From Gnetum montanum (taxonomy: Eukaryota; Streptophyta; Gnetopsida; Gnetales; Gnetaceae): a stretch of 42,162 nucleotides of DNA. Position 1 is the stretch's first letter, and each line of letters begins with the position of its first letter. Location of the stretch: positions 76,192 to 118,353 of the forward strand of contig MNCI01029318.1 in assembly GCA_015680685.1 (NCBI GenBank), given 5' to 3'. This document shows, in pieces, positions 22,012 through 34,648 of the stretch. The translations under genes and the position numbers were made by a program. The notes below the pieces were generated by a model. That model was given only the letters and a program-made list of their open reading frames with translations, searched no databases and was not told the DNA's origin.

Positions 22012-22086
22012 ATCGTGTAGGAAAATCCTTTTCAAAAAATTCTGTGTATATTATCGTGTAGGAAAATCCTTTTCAAAAAATTCTGT
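22012..22086 (+). repeat. Tandem duplication, 41-bp period
   Basis: A 34-bp block starting ATCGTGTAGGAAAATCC is exactly repeated at 22012-22045 and 22053-22086. It is a recent local duplication of no evident function. Confidence 0.9.
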
Positions 22087-22475
22087 AATATAATATACAG
22101 TTATCAATATCGTAGATTTCAATAGTAGTAGTGAACATTTATTCATATAGTGATTATAATACCTATTGCAGCGACGAACATTTATAAGGATGATAATATA
22201 ATATCATTAGCGAGTTAAATACTAAATAGCGATAGATATTGTTCCCTTTTTAAAAAAATAGTGCCGTATTATGGGTGATAGTCGGATAATTTAACAGGTT
22301 GGCAACTTCAAAGAAATAGGTGAAAAATGTCTGCAAGGAAAGGATTGGATATGGCGTGGCGTGGCTGGGCAGGTAGGGCAAGGGATCCAATAATTAGAAA
22401 ATTCACTTTGAAAATCATTATTTTTTTATTGAAATGCAAATAATAAAAAAGTAGGGTGACTTAACTTAGATCAGT
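22087..22475. other. Unrecognised sequence before the assembly gap
   Basis: No gene or repeat is recognisable. The GC content rises near 22330-22390 (GGCGTGGCGTGGCTGGGC), but no open frame goes with it. Confidence 0.4.
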
Positions 22476-23440
22476 NNNNNNNNNNNNNNNNNNNNNNNNN
22501 NNNNNNNNNNNNNNNNNNNNNNNNNNNNNNNNNNNNNNNNNNNNNNNNNNNNNNNNNNNNNNNNNNNNNNNNNNNNNNNNNNNNNNNNNNNNNNNNNNNN
22601 NNNNNNNNNNNNNNNNNNNNNNNNNNNNNNNNNNNNNNNNNNNNNNNNNNNNNNNNNNNNNNNNNNNNNNNNNNNNNNNNNNNNNNNNNNNNNNNNNNNN
22701 NNNNNNNNNNNNNNNNNNNNNNNNNNNNNNNNNNNNNNNNNNNNNNNNNNNNNNNNNNNNNNNNNNNNNNNNNNNNNNNNNNNNNNNNNNNNNNNNNNNN
22801 NNNNNNNNNNNNNNNNNNNNNNNNNNNNNNNNNNNNNNNNNNNNNNNNNNNNNNNNNNNNNNNNNNNNNNNNNNNNNNNNNNNNNNNNNNNNNNNNNNNN
22901 NNNNNNNNNNNNNNNNNNNNNNNNNNNNNNNNNNNNNNNNNNNNNNNNNNNNNNNNNNNNNNNNNNNNNNNNNNNNNNNNNNNNNNNNNNNNNNNNNNNN
23001 NNNNNNNNNNNNNNNNNNNNNNNNNNNNNNNNNNNNNNNNNNNNNNNNNNNNNNNNNNNNNNNNNNNNNNNNNNNNNNNNNNNNNNNNNNNNNNNNNNNN
23101 NNNNNNNNNNNNNNNNNNNNNNNNNNNNNNNNNNNNNNNNNNNNNNNNNNNNNNNNNNNNNNNNNNNNNNNNNNNNNNNNNNNNNNNNNNNNNNNNNNNN
23201 NNNNNNNNNNNNNNNNNNNNNNNNNNNNNNNNNNNNNNNNNNNNNNNNNNNNNNNNNNNNNNNNNNNNNNNNNNNNNNNNNNNNNNNNNNNNNNNNNNNN
23301 NNNNNNNNNNNNNNNNNNNNNNNNNNNNNNNNNNNNNNNNNNNNNNNNNNNNNNNNNNNNNNNNNNNNNNNNNNNNNNNNNNNNNNNNNNNNNNNNNNNN
23401 NNNNNNNNNNNNNNNNNNNNNNNNNNNNNNNNNNNNNNNN
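22476..23440. other. Assembly gap (965 N)
   Basis: A run of N. Open frames reported across it are artefacts. Element C's 5' LTR, gag and most of pol would need several kb and cannot fit in 965 bases, so either the gap is larger than drawn or element C is truncated. Confidence 0.99.
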
Positions 23441-24352
23441 AATGAATTCAACCATTGGAATCTTTTGACATCTGGGGCATTGATTTCATGGGTCCCATCT
23501 CACCCATGTCAAATGGAAAGGCATACATCATAGCTACTGTTGACTATTATACGAAATGGGCAGAAGTAGTAGCTGTCACCGACTATACATCTTCTATTGC
23601 TACTTAGTTTAAACAACAAAATGTTGTAAATAGGTTTGGTGTGCCACGTGCATTAATTTCTAATAATAAAACTCACTTTACAGGCACTACTTTTCAGAAG
23701 CTCATGTAACACCTAGGGGTTAAACATAAACTCACAACACCCTACCAACCCTAAGCTAATGATCAAGCTGAGGTTACCAATAGGGAAATCATAAAGATTC
23801 TAACAAGAACTATCAACAAATATAAGAAAGACTGGAGCATGAAACTCAACATGGAAACTTCCTATAGGCTACTCTCCTTATGAGCTTGTGTACAGAAAAT
23901 TACCAATAGTTCCTATTCAATCCGAGCTTCGTACACTTTCAACAGCTTGTGACCTCGGCCTTAACTTGAGTCTAACATAAAAAAAAAAGATGAATGAATC
24001 TCAACTTTCTAGATGAAAACTGATTAGTGGCCTTATCATCCAATGAGTTGCACAACACATTCAACAAAGAGCACCATGACCTTAAAATTAGGAAAGTCAA
24101 ATTTCAACCAAAAGATAAGGTTCTCTACTAGAATCCCACACATGTACCTCAATGAAATAAGTTCCACACATTGTGGAAAGGACCTTATATAATTTACAAA
24201 ACTTTTTCTTCTGAGGCCATGATGATCTATAGACCTGAGAGCCTAGACAAGAAACAGCTAGTCAACATACAACAAGTCAAACCTTTCCACAAGCAAAAAC
24301 CAGTTAATACAACAAATACCTCATTGGATAGACAACCACGCTCAATATTTTG
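23441..24352 (+). pseudogene. Integrase core and tail of element C
   Basis: Directly after the gap the frame gives [22 protein letters not shown] (first catalytic Asp), [29 protein letters not shown] (the second Asp is changed to Asn) and NDQAEVTNREI (catalytic Glu). A deletion of about 30 bp relative to element A falls near 23853. The C-terminal domain follows at 24171-24353 (WKGPYIIYKTFSSEAMMIYR, QLVNIQQVKPFHK). Stops and shifts show that it is dead. Confidence 0.87.
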
Positions 24353-24365
24353 AATCTCCTCCTTT

Positions 24366-24390
24366 CAACTTAGTTGTGGGGGAGATGGTC
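24366..24390 (+). promoter_or_regulatory. Internal polypurine-tract-like copy of element C
   Basis: AACTTAGTTGTGGGGGAGATGG is a slightly diverged version of the internal tract of elements A and B, at the same place after the integrase tail. Confidence 0.6.
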
Positions 24391-26105
24391 ATCCATGTTA
24401 ACTATATAAGTAGCTCCTTACTTTTTTATCTTTTTTTTTTACACGTTTTTGTTTTACACCTTGTTACTTTTACAATTTTTTGTTTTGCACATTCTTTATT
24501 TTACATCTTCTTATTTTCATGTTAGTAATCTTTTCTAATTTTTGTTTTACAACATCGTTAGTATATTTCTATTTCTTGAATATTTTACACTTCCTTTTAT
24601 GTTTTCTCCTATTCTAGTGTGATTTTCTAACTTTTTGTTACTAAGTGCTAGGCATAGTGGTAATTCGTTGCTTGATGGTGGTATGTACTATTTAGTTATT
24701 TGATTGTTGATGTTTGGATTCTAGATTTGAATTTTGTTACTAATAATTAAGATATGGTTTCTTTTCATGCAATAGGTAATGAGTTTACAACATCCACCCA
24801 TCCACAAACTCTATGGTTTTCCTTGTTTTGGAAATGTGCAATCTCTTTTTCATTAATAAAACTTTAACGAATTTGTGACCTTGGTAGTTTCTAGATTTGG
24901 AAAGGATTCAAAGGTTTGAATAGGGTGTGACTTCAAGGGGATTCAGTATTCTTTATGCCTTTCTACTTACTTAGGTGCATGTGTGTTTTCATGGATTTCT
25001 TNGTGGAATAGTGGTTGTTCTATGGAAGCACTCTTGTGTCTTAGGAGGGTGGACTAGTCTTAGAATGATGATGCAAAGTCATTGAATATGGTTGGTTTTG
25101 GTCTAGACTAATGATGGATTTTATCAGGTTATTTAACCACAAAATTCATAAGGGACTTCGTGTGACCTTAATTAGGAACTCCATTCCTCTCTCTCTCATC
25201 TATCTATGCTTTCCATGTTTCACCTCACTGCTAGTTTCAGTTCATGTTTGATGTCCTAGTTTGATGTGCTGAAATTCTTAGGTAGTTTCTTCCGGGTTTT
25301 TGTATTTAACTTTTCGTAACAATTGATCGTCCATGAGCCCATGGACTCCTTGGTTTGAAGTTATGCAAGGGTAATAAAAGGCCCGTGCTTACTTTGGGGA
25401 GGACCCAGTTGCATATCTTTTTGTTGGGTTAGTTAAAGTTCTTTACCCTTAGACATTCTCACAATCAAACCCTTTTAAGTGCCTCATCAATGACATCGAA
25501 TTGTGCACATCTTCACAATGTTTTTTAGTGAAATTTCCTTTTTATTGTTGTGAATTGTTAAACCTTCTCTAAGCATTTAATCTTGTTTAAATTTTTTGAA
25601 ATTTTATAATGGACCACTTATCCGTTTTACCCTACTTGTCAATCTTCCCGCTAACACTATTAACTAAATATATCCACCATAATCACAATGTAGCCAAAGT
25701 GTAACCACTAAGGAGACAAGGTACTTCAAAGCTATATGTTACACATTGCATACTAATTCATGATTCTATTGTGATTGTAGTGGAAGCGTAGACTAGAAAT
25801 AGGACTGTCTTCACCAAAGGATATGTAGTAGCACCTTATGACAACGAGTGTTCATGATTATTGGATCTTCTTCCTTGCTTTTTAGCTACCAAGAGGAGTT
25901 GGATGCCAGTTTTGTCCAAGGTGTTCAATTCTATTGTCATGAACACCCACTTTTGTAAGAGATTGTAACTCTATACACTCAGGCATTTAGAATTTGTTTG
26001 TTTCATCTAAGTTAGTTTGTATGTCAATCAATAATCCCATACCTACCGAATGTTTTGTAAGGAACTTGCTCCTCCTCTTCTTCACTCAAGGATGAGTTTT
26101 CATTC
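24391..26105 (+). mobile_element. Non-coding 3' spacer of element C
   Basis: About 1.7 kb with no frame above 60 codons. It is diverged from, but patchily alignable with, the spacers of A and B (TCAAGGGGATTCAGT-type blocks at 24930; CTTTGGGGAGGACCCA at 25395). Confidence 0.72.
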
Positions 26106-26118
26106 AGTCATGGGGGTA
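26106..26118 (+). promoter_or_regulatory. Terminal polypurine tract of element C
   Basis: CAGTCATGGGGGTA stands directly before the LTR start at 26119. Confidence 0.8.
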
Positions 26119-26904
26119 TGATGAAACACAATGTCAAATATCCAATATCATGGGGTATATGTCAACCTATAAATATAGTGCTTGGGCTCACAATTTGGAT
26201 ATATTGTTTTTCATCAATTTTTGCATAGAGTAACGAAGTTCTTGCAGTTTAGTCATTCCAAAGTTAGAATATTTCTGAGTGCCCGCAGCAAGAGTCTAAG
26301 TGTGTATGGACCTTTATTCGAGCATTGATGTACTTGAGCACAGCAATGTGATAGGAATAAAGATGAGCCCATTTGATAATCCTTGCAGCACTGAGAAGAG
26401 ATTAGTGCTTCCTTTAATGCATTTATTATTCATGCGCTTTACTTTAATGCATTGTCATTAAGCAATTAATTTCTAGTTGTTAATGAACACAAGCAACACC
26501 ACTTCGAGCATACGTGTAGCACTTAGTAACCCAAAAATGCTTAACATTTGGTAATCAAGTAGTGCTACATGCGTTTAGGATGTGTTCAAGGAGTGGGAAC
26601 ATGTACTTGTGTTAGGCTAGCTAGGCAGTAGATTCATTAGATATAAAATTTCTCTACCTTTCATTCTTGTTCTAGGCGATTAAACTTATAAAATACAAAA
26701 TGATAAAAATCATATACCTCAATTGCACTTAACCATATACTTGTACCTCACGAGTGGAACTGAGAAGACAACAATTGTTTTGATTAGATTTCACGTCTTA
26801 GAGCTCATGTACTTAAGAACTTAAGGTTTACAAAATTTGACTAGTTTGCGCATGAATGCTTGTGATTCATATGGTTGGGCGTAAGGGTACCTCACCGCTC
26901 ATCA
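26119..26904 (+). mobile_element. 3' LTR of element C
   Basis: 786 bp, TGATGA to TCATCA. It is the most diverged LTR of the three elements. The TATA box (26168-26175) is only 50 bp from the start and no intact GATATC remains in the upstream part. The AATAAA inverted repeat is kept (about 26310-26360). Confidence 0.88.
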
Positions 26905-27731
26905 TTAGTTTAGATATTATTACAAAGGAAAAGGAGAAGGTAAAATCATCAACTATATTTGCTTCATGAGAGGTTCAACTAGTGGCTCTAGCCTTTATGC
27001 ATTCGGGGCTTTGCCTTAAGATTCTCTTATTGACTTTGTTGTGACAAGTCAAGAATTAGTTGCTCATAGAAATTTTAATAAAGCATATAAAACAATATTT
27101 TAATCCAAGTATTTCTTCCCTCATTGCATGGAGTTGTTACAAAGTCAATGCCTACATGATTTATCTATGGATAAGGATAGTAAATTCAAATTAAGCACGG
27201 TAAAGCTAGATTGAGGTTAATGTCCTACCTCATTTTGATTAGTCCTATAGAAACCAATAAGCCTTTAATACAATTAAAACTTGCTTATGTACAATTTTTC
27301 ATGTCAATTTTGCAATTTTTTTTGATAATAGGCCATTGCAATTTTTGTTTTGAATAGAACCAAAGACATTTTTAACAATGTTATGAAAAAAATAGTTTCT
27401 ATATTTTTTATTGAATTGACGTAGGTACTAAGCATTGATGAGTAACTATGTAGCTTAAGAATGCTTAAAATTAGAGCCACAATGAAATGAGGTTTAGGCA
27501 CCGGGTGCAAGGGCAATACAATAACTCACTCATTTACAGAGCGAAGGGCATCGGGGAATGGACCCGATTAATCCCAATTGTGTGTGTCTAGTTTTATACC
27601 CCCTTATGAAGCGAGTCTGAAATGAATGCTTATGACCGCATTTAAGGTTTATCATTTCATGAAACCTAAAAACACGAAAGAATAAGTTTACTTTAAAAAG
27701 TTCAAAATTTTTTAAAACCCGAAAACCAAGC
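26905..27731. other. Intergenic sequence downstream of laccase
   Basis: No gene recognised. The minus-strand frames 27304-27516 and 27530-27805 (the second overlaps the laccase end in another frame) have AT-rich, chance-like composition. This stretch would carry the laccase 3' untranslated region. Confidence 0.5.
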
Positions 27732-28760
27732 CTAGCACTTAGGTAGATCAGGAGGAGGAGGAGGAGGAAGCAGAGACTGCTGTGGTCCGGAGCCATTATC
27801 CACAAGAAAAGCCATGGTCAGTCCCCAAGTCATATGCAGCTCCAGATGGCAATGCATGAACCAAACTCCAGGCTTATCTGCCCTGAACCGAATCGCACTC
27901 CATCCTCCAGTCGGAACACTCACAGTATTCCGTTCCGGCGGATCAACCAAATTAAACGTTTGGGGATATCTGTTGGCATCAAAATTACCAATTCCTGAGC
28001 CCACCACGAAGAAACTGAATCCATGAAGATGCATGGGATGGTTGTCCACAGTTAGAGTGCTGGTGTCCTGCAGAACAAGCTCCACCGTGGAGTTGAATGA
28101 AAGTCTGGTGAGCCTCGTTCCCTTGGCTGCCATCAGTCGCTGTGGAGGGCTGCCTGTGAAATTGAATTTCTGGGGAGGATTGTCGGGAAAATCCGTGGTG
28201 AAGACGCCGGAAATGTTGAAGAAATGCGCCTGCAACAGCGACACGGTCGGCATTTGGAAGCTTCTGTTGTTCGCCGTTGCCGATGCTCTCACGCCTTGCG
28301 GGCAACTCGGGCAGGCTTCCATGGCAAATCCTACCGTCAAAAGCAGGTGCCTCTCGATTTTCTGAGGTGCCTTCGCTGGATACTGCGCTGAATTGAGGCT
28401 TCTCAGGCGGCTCGAAAAGGCCTGCACGAAGCCGGAATCGTTGGCTTCTGGAAGCTCCGCCATCAATGGCGTTTTGGGTGTGGTGTTTCTGGGGAGGGTT
28501 TTGTGGGTTTCATACTGCACGATGGCTATTGCGTCCCTGAAGGACTTGGCCGCCATGAAAAAGGAACCTCCTGAGCATGAAGAATATTACGTTTGTGGTT
28601 TGGCCTGGGGCTATGAATATGGCGTTTGTGTCAAAGGACTTGGTGTAGACTGCGTCCATTTCTACAACTTTCAGAGTGTGGCCTGCCACTGCGAAGACAT
28701 GCTCCTCGTTCAGCGCTGCGTTTACGATTCGGAGAAACAAAACCAAAGATCCAATAATAG
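27732..28760 (-). pseudogene. Plant laccase, 5'-truncated and frameshifted
   Basis: Laccases are secreted multicopper oxidases that oxidise monolignols and other phenolics in the cell wall. The 274-codon frame 28556-27732 covers the C-terminal half: HPMHLHG at residues 173-179 and HCHLELHMTWGL at 235-246 are the two C-terminal copper-binding motifs, with the Leu expected for plant enzymes 10 residues after the Cys. It ends in DLPKC, the usual laccase C-terminus. Upstream, in another frame (28735-28570), [20 protein letters not shown] and [10 protein letters not shown] belong to the middle domain. The frame changes at 28565-28585. No N-terminal HWHG/HAH domain is visible upstream in the window. 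Several residues after AAKSFRDA (the VDNTTATA region) also seem missing. Probably a pseudogene; distant upstream exons or a sequence error cannot be excluded. Confidence 0.88.
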
Positions 28761-28890
28761 ATGCAGTCATCCTCCTTGGCACTGTGAGCCGAAAACTAAA
28801 GATTTCACTGAATACCCACTTGAAAGTTACTTGTATTTGTGCTTCTGTGTAAATTCTACCGATCGATAGTAATAGAAAGGACACTCTCAA

Positions 28891-31800
28891 TTCGTTACCG
28901 GGAGAAGCACCTGGAATTATTCAGAAATGGTTGGTATTTGGCTATGCGCCGGAGATTCGCGATTCTGGACAAATTTTCACGAACTGTTCGCGTCGGATTC
29001 GGGAGCACGTACAGAAGCGCATTAAATTCGCAATGGGTACGTATTTCATAATTTTCAATGAAATTTTGTATTCCTTGCCTCGTATTGTTCTTGCCTTTTC
29101 AGTGATATCTGCATTTTGCATTAAAATCTTACGTATCTTCTAATCATACCAAAAATGTCATTTCATTGTTAAGTAGCAAGCAAGCAATAAAGATTCATGG
29201 CATCGGCATGAGACGGACCACAGAAAACAAGGGAGTACGAATAAATAAACAAACACTATGGTAACCGAAGGCCGAAAGGGCAAGTATGGGTCATACGGAA
29301 ATCAACTTTTGGGGCGTGCGAGGAGAGGAAAACATTGTATTTGCATCGATTCGCCTGCCTTTGTTCCGCCATTGCTCACACATTCACGCGTGTTTATTGT
29401 TCATTGCTGGGTTTTGCTCTTTTTCTCAGAAAAAAAGAAAAAGAAAAAATAAAGCAGGGTCATCGTCATGGGTCATGAGTCATGAACATGATGACTGATG
29501 GATGCTTGTTCAACTATTTTAAAAATCTGTTTGCTTATAAAGCAACAAAGCCCACTAGCACATGGCCAATATATGCAACCTCATGGTGCTCTGTTTTTAC
29601 TTTCCCCTTCATCATGACAAGTGCTGATTTTTCAGCGTCTGAGAGGTTTTCGATCATTGTAGGTGAGGTGAGTTCCTAGCTGTGCCTAGTTTAGTTAAGT
29701 TGTGTCTTCTTTTAATGCGGTCATCTTCAATATGGCCCTATTCACGGGTAGTCCCTAGGGTGCTACTCACAAGTAGTTGTTGAACAAAAGTATTAGCAGA
29801 CCTGATTTGTTATAAATTTGGTTGAGGCTTTAGGCTTAATTTCATTTTTGGAAATAGTGGACTGACTAACAAAGGGGTTTCATTTTATTGCAGTCATTTT
29901 GGTTGTTGCAGAAATTATATGTTGAGTAAGGAAATGGATTCAATGCCCTCCATACCTTTCCAAATTTTCTTGCTTCAATTTAATGGTGATATTGCAATCT
30001 TCTGTGCAATTTTTAAGCAGTAACAATATTTTGGATTTACATTGTTCTATATTTTACAATGTATTTTTATGATATATGAGATTTAATTTTTTAAAAAACT
30101 AATATATTTAAATTTTCTCTATCACGTCCCCGGCTACGAACCCGTCCCACTTTTCTTGAGGCAGACGTACCCAAACACGTTCAGAATCACGAATCCTCGA
30201 TTCCTTGCTTCCACGAATCGGATTCTTTTGATGCATAGGTATTTGGTAAAGGTAAGAGCCTGTTGCTGGAAAAAAAAAAAACATGGGTGGCTCTGAGTCG
30301 TTGCAATGCCACAGGAACATACCGGCGAATCAGTCGTACCAATATTTGCTTCATGTTCATGTGTCTGCACTCTGCACAAACCGCAGATGAGGTTGCTTGC
30401 TTGCAGACTGAGTCGTGAGGATAGGAAAAAATCCAAGAAACCTCTACTAGCGTCCGTAAATCATTATATTTTTGATATATTTACGTTCATAACGTATGCT
30501 TATCAATAATGTTCATGGCAGATAGCAACCACTGGGCTGGGCTTTGTCAAGATGCCGCTGTCGTGTTGGTGGATCTTTTCTCTCTTTTGTTTCTATGTAC
30601 GTAATTGGGTGGCTGCGTCTCAGCCGCAGCTCATCTGGTTAGATTTTCTTCATCTGGATGCTGCCAAGATGATCACACTGCCATCCATCTATTTTCATGT
30701 ATTCATCATTGTCATGTGTGCAACTCGAAAAGCTGTTGAATTATTGCCCAAAAGCGACATTCAAATTTTGATTTTCATTGTTATCTACCGATCCTCCCAG
30801 GACCTGCCTGGGCAAAATGAGCATTGATCCTCTGAACATGATCCTTATTGTGCCTAGAAGTGCCCAAAGCGATATTTTTAAGGTTAATGGACAATAATGG
30901 AAACATATCTGCAAGAGAAGACAAGTTCCTCGTCAAATCTCTCAGCAAGAACTCCAGCACTTTATTACCACGGAATGAACATGCCTTTCGTTTTGCTGAA
31001 AAGAGTTTTCACATGTTGTCATACCAGAGTGAGTGATTACAGGGCACAGGTAAACGCCATGTTAGACATCTGCGCTTGTGCAACCTTCCATATCACTGAG
31101 CAGCTTCCCAGAGTATATTTTCCTAAAAAGATGTGTTTTTTTCTTTATTTGTACTTTTTTCCCTCTTTTAGTTTTTTGACTTTACTGTTAGAAAGTGGTC
31201 TACATTCTATTCTTACTCTGGATTTTCATGCATGAAAGGCTGAACAGAGCATTGATTTTTGTGTTGGATCGTTTCTGTTCAAAAAAGCCTTAGGGTTAAT
31301 GCTCTTGAATTACGAAACTGCCAGTATATTGGTAGGCTTTTGGTTTCCTCTGCAAATCGAAAAGCTTTGCAATTTCTTCGCTCAATAGATTATTGAGATC
31401 TTGAAATTCAAGTAATATGCCCAGGGATTATTATTGTGATGAGGTCTAGTATAAGGCTTCATCTTGAGGTGCCCTATGGAAGATTCAGAAATCTGGTTCA
31501 AGAGTTGCATCCATGTCTTGTGCAAGGTCATTTCAATCAACAAAAGGGGGATACCATAGCAATGAAGTTGGGCCCATAAAAACTGCAAAAATTAACGTGG
31601 AATGTGCCCATTTTGTCCAAGTTGATTATTCCAGAGTTTTATGGATTGCAAGCACGTTGAAAGCTGCAATCTTGTTTCCTTTGTTCCAGGTCCTCGTATT
31701 AACAAACAGTAAATCCTTGTTATGCTTGTCATATTTTGGGTATTTGTCATCCTGTTTACAATGCCTTCACTTTTCCCCTTTGTTGGCGGTGTTTGGGATC

Positions 31801-33230
31801 AAATTTCTGAATTACTTACGTGAACCCTAGTTGCCTCTCAATTCGTGAAACATGTATTCCGGGGGAAAAAACTATGATGGAACACACATCTTAACTCTGG
31901 TCAAAAAGCATGTTACACTTGTTGATGATGTTTAATGGGAAGTGCTATTCTTTAGCTGGTAAGTAAGAGATTACAAAACTTACTTAACTTTTAAAGATTG
32001 GGTTTCACATTTCATCATGGTAATTTGACCGTGGGTATAATAAAATGGGGTTGGCTACATGAATTTCTTTTCATCATCCACTTTTACAAAGAATTAGATC
32101 TTTGTTTATTTGTAATTTTATTGTATCATTTTAAAGTTTTTTTTCTTGTGTCTTTTTTGGTCCTTTCAGTAGCTTTTCACTATTCATTTCTATGAAAAAA
32201 TAGATCTTTGTTTATTTGCAATATCTTTTCATCATTTTAATTGTATTTTTCTTTTTTGGTTTTCTTTTCAATAGCTTTACAATTTCTTCAGATCATCTTC
32301 CATTATGTTTTCTTATGTCATTTTTTATCTTCATTTTTAGTGGCTTTGTTGGAACAATGATGTAGCAACCTTTCTTTATGGGCTCATTATTTGATCTTTC
32401 TTTCAATAAATTAGGATATTTACATAAAATGGTCACTCATCTTGAAATTATTGTATCTAGATTACAATATTTATATATAAGAGAAGAACAGTATCCATTG
32501 ACTACTCATTTTAAACTTATAAAGAAATGTTTGCAATGAATTTAAAGTATAAAGTGTGTCATTTGAAACTAGTTTTATATGTTTGTAAGTTATCCTAATG
32601 ATTTGATACTTTGAGCTTTGCAATAAGTGGAAAGTAAACAAGGCAAATGCCTTTCCTTTCTTCACTAAAGTATCTAAGTTATTTGTAATTTTGACTTCTA
32701 ATTTGAGGCAACATTGTTATGTTTTGTAACTATAATGACATGAGTAGTCATATATTATTTTACCATGGTTTGAATGGATAATTCCTATGTACATATGTTT
32801 TAAGGCTTTAGTTGAAGTTAAGATTCAAGCTTTTTACCTAACTACAAGATTATTTAATTTAAATTTGAGATTGTCCAAACAATACATCTAAATTTTTACC
32901 TACTATACTTTTGTTGTATTTGTCCTTCACTTATTCTAGTTTTGAATATTCTATCTTTGCTATTTTGTTTTAATACTCACAATGACCATTTTACATGTGA
33001 GTGAATATTAAATTTTAATTTCCTTATAATATTTTTAAGTGTAAACAACTTTGTTTTCATAAATCCATTTGATATCAAATAAATGGTTGTAGTTTATCAA
33101 CTATTTTACTACTAAACTAACAAATTTCATTATATATCTTACAAGAAAGTTTTTCATGCTATATTTTAAAACTTTCTATATGCTATTATTTTGCTATTTT
33201 ACAATATTGATTCTTTCTTTCAGAAAATAA
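28891..33230. other. Intergenic DNA, no gene recognised
   Basis: It holds the 61-bp repeat mate at 28981-29041 and many short frames. The largest on the plus strand are 30552-30827 (91 codons), 30897-31235 (112 codons) and 31513-31830 (105 codons). None matches a family I recognise, and their compositions look like chance. From about 32000 the sequence becomes very AT-rich. Confidence 0.5.
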
Positions 33231-33587
33231 GTTAATAACTAGCTTAGTTATATATTTATAATATATATCTATAAATTGGCAGAGAGAATCTTATTTGTTT
33301 ACAAGTAAAAAGTTCTTTGATTAAAAAATTTCATGATTTTTGGACGAAGAACCATATTTAAAAACCCAAATTTTCATGCCTTTTTAGAAAACAACAAATT
33401 CCGTGAGGGTGAGAGCATACACTAATTGATGGAAAAAAAAATTTCAAAAAATTCATCGTTAAGAAAAAATTCTTTGTCCAAAAAGGGATGAAAATTTGGG
33501 TTTTAAAATCTTTTTACTTATAAAAAAATAATTTCTCGATCAATTTATAGATATATATTATAAATATATAACTAAGCTCGTTAATAA
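33231..33587. mobile_element. MITE-like foldback element
   Basis: An inverted repeat of more than 70 bp. The left arm starts CTAGCTTAGTTATATATTT at 33239 and the right arm ends AAATATATAACTAAGCTC at 33579. Further inverted homology continues inward (AAAACCCAAATTTTCAT near 33360 on the + strand and near 33495 on the minus strand). The 8-bp direct repeat GTTAATAA flanks it at 33231-33238 and 33580-33587, as for a target-site duplication. An 8-bp duplication fits the hAT superfamily. No coding capacity, about 341 bp long. Confidence 0.8.
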
Positions 33588-34648
33588 AGCGATTCACGAT
33601 GAACTGTAATGTTTCCATGTCATATAATGTTCCCATGTCATAGCATCGCAATGCAAAATATTTTGCGGTGCAAAGAGCCTATCCAGTAAGAATGAGGGTG
33701 AGTTATAAAACGCGCATGGGTCCGATAATAACTGATACCACATGGAGCAGCCGTCTCAGTACGAGCCCTGACAATGCCATAAATGTAGAAGATGTGGGAT
33801 GTTAAATCCATCTTTGCGCTTGGGGCAATGACGCAGCTAGTGAGGTTTTGCCGAGGCGCGTCAATTGCTGGTTGAAAACTATTTCCAAACCCCCTCTTCG
33901 GCCATGGCCTCGCCCATGCGCCGTTGAGAATTTTTGGAGGGCAACTGCTTCGGCTGGGGCCCTAACAGATTTAATATCAAATTTAATATTTCAATAAGCT
34001 GATTCTTAAAAAGTTTTATAAGAGCGGTTTTAGAGCAATCTATGTATTGAGTTTTATTCATACAAAGATGTATTGAGGGAGTGTTTGGCTTCATTTCAAG
34101 GAGAGCGATAAAAGTCTGTTTGAAGGGGTAGACGTGTTCTCAATGAAAGGCAGAGCTCTCCATGTTTGAAGAGCAGGCACAAAAACAGGAACAACAATTT
34201 CAAGGTAATTTGCAAAACCAGAACAGCAAGAAAAGGTAACTTGCTACCATTTCCGTACAAGGAAAGTTTATTTGCCACTCTCAAGAAATCGTTTGCCGTT
34301 AAATCATCGAAGTGCAACGTAGAGACAGCAATCAATTTTCTGCCACCAACAAGATAGGTAACAAAAATTGGAATGTCCTATTCAAAGGTAGAATTCAGTG
34401 TTAATGATATGCGACAAAATGGAATATGTTATATGCGGCGGACTTCATTTAAAAGAGGTTTTGAACAGCTCTAATCATACCAAGAATGTATCAAAATCTC
34501 AGAATTTCACTGCGAAAGATAACAGCAGGATTTAGACTAGTACAATTTAGGGTAACAAAATAAAACAGGCAGTGGGTTAGAACCTTTCTTCCTTTCCGCA
34601 TTGTAAATTTTCTCATAGAATTTGAGTTGGATAACATCATTGTATAAC
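33588..34648. other. Intergenic sequence upstream of the tRNA gene
   Basis: No gene recognised. Minus-strand frames 33879-34094 and 34096-34335 and plus frame 34166-34357 have no recognisable similarity. Confidence 0.45.

Noticed and set aside
22466-23455. Two frames of over 320 codons across 22466-23455
   Set aside because: They consist of N and are artefacts of the gap.
27814-28869. Plus-strand frames opposite the laccase (27814-28026, 28033-28365, 28393-28869)
   Set aside because: They are the antisense of clear laccase coding sequence on the minus strand and resemble no protein.
30552-31830. Plus-strand frames of 91-112 codons in the intergenic region as possible small genes
   Set aside because: No family similarity, no splice pattern or codon bias I can defend; chance frames of this size are expected.
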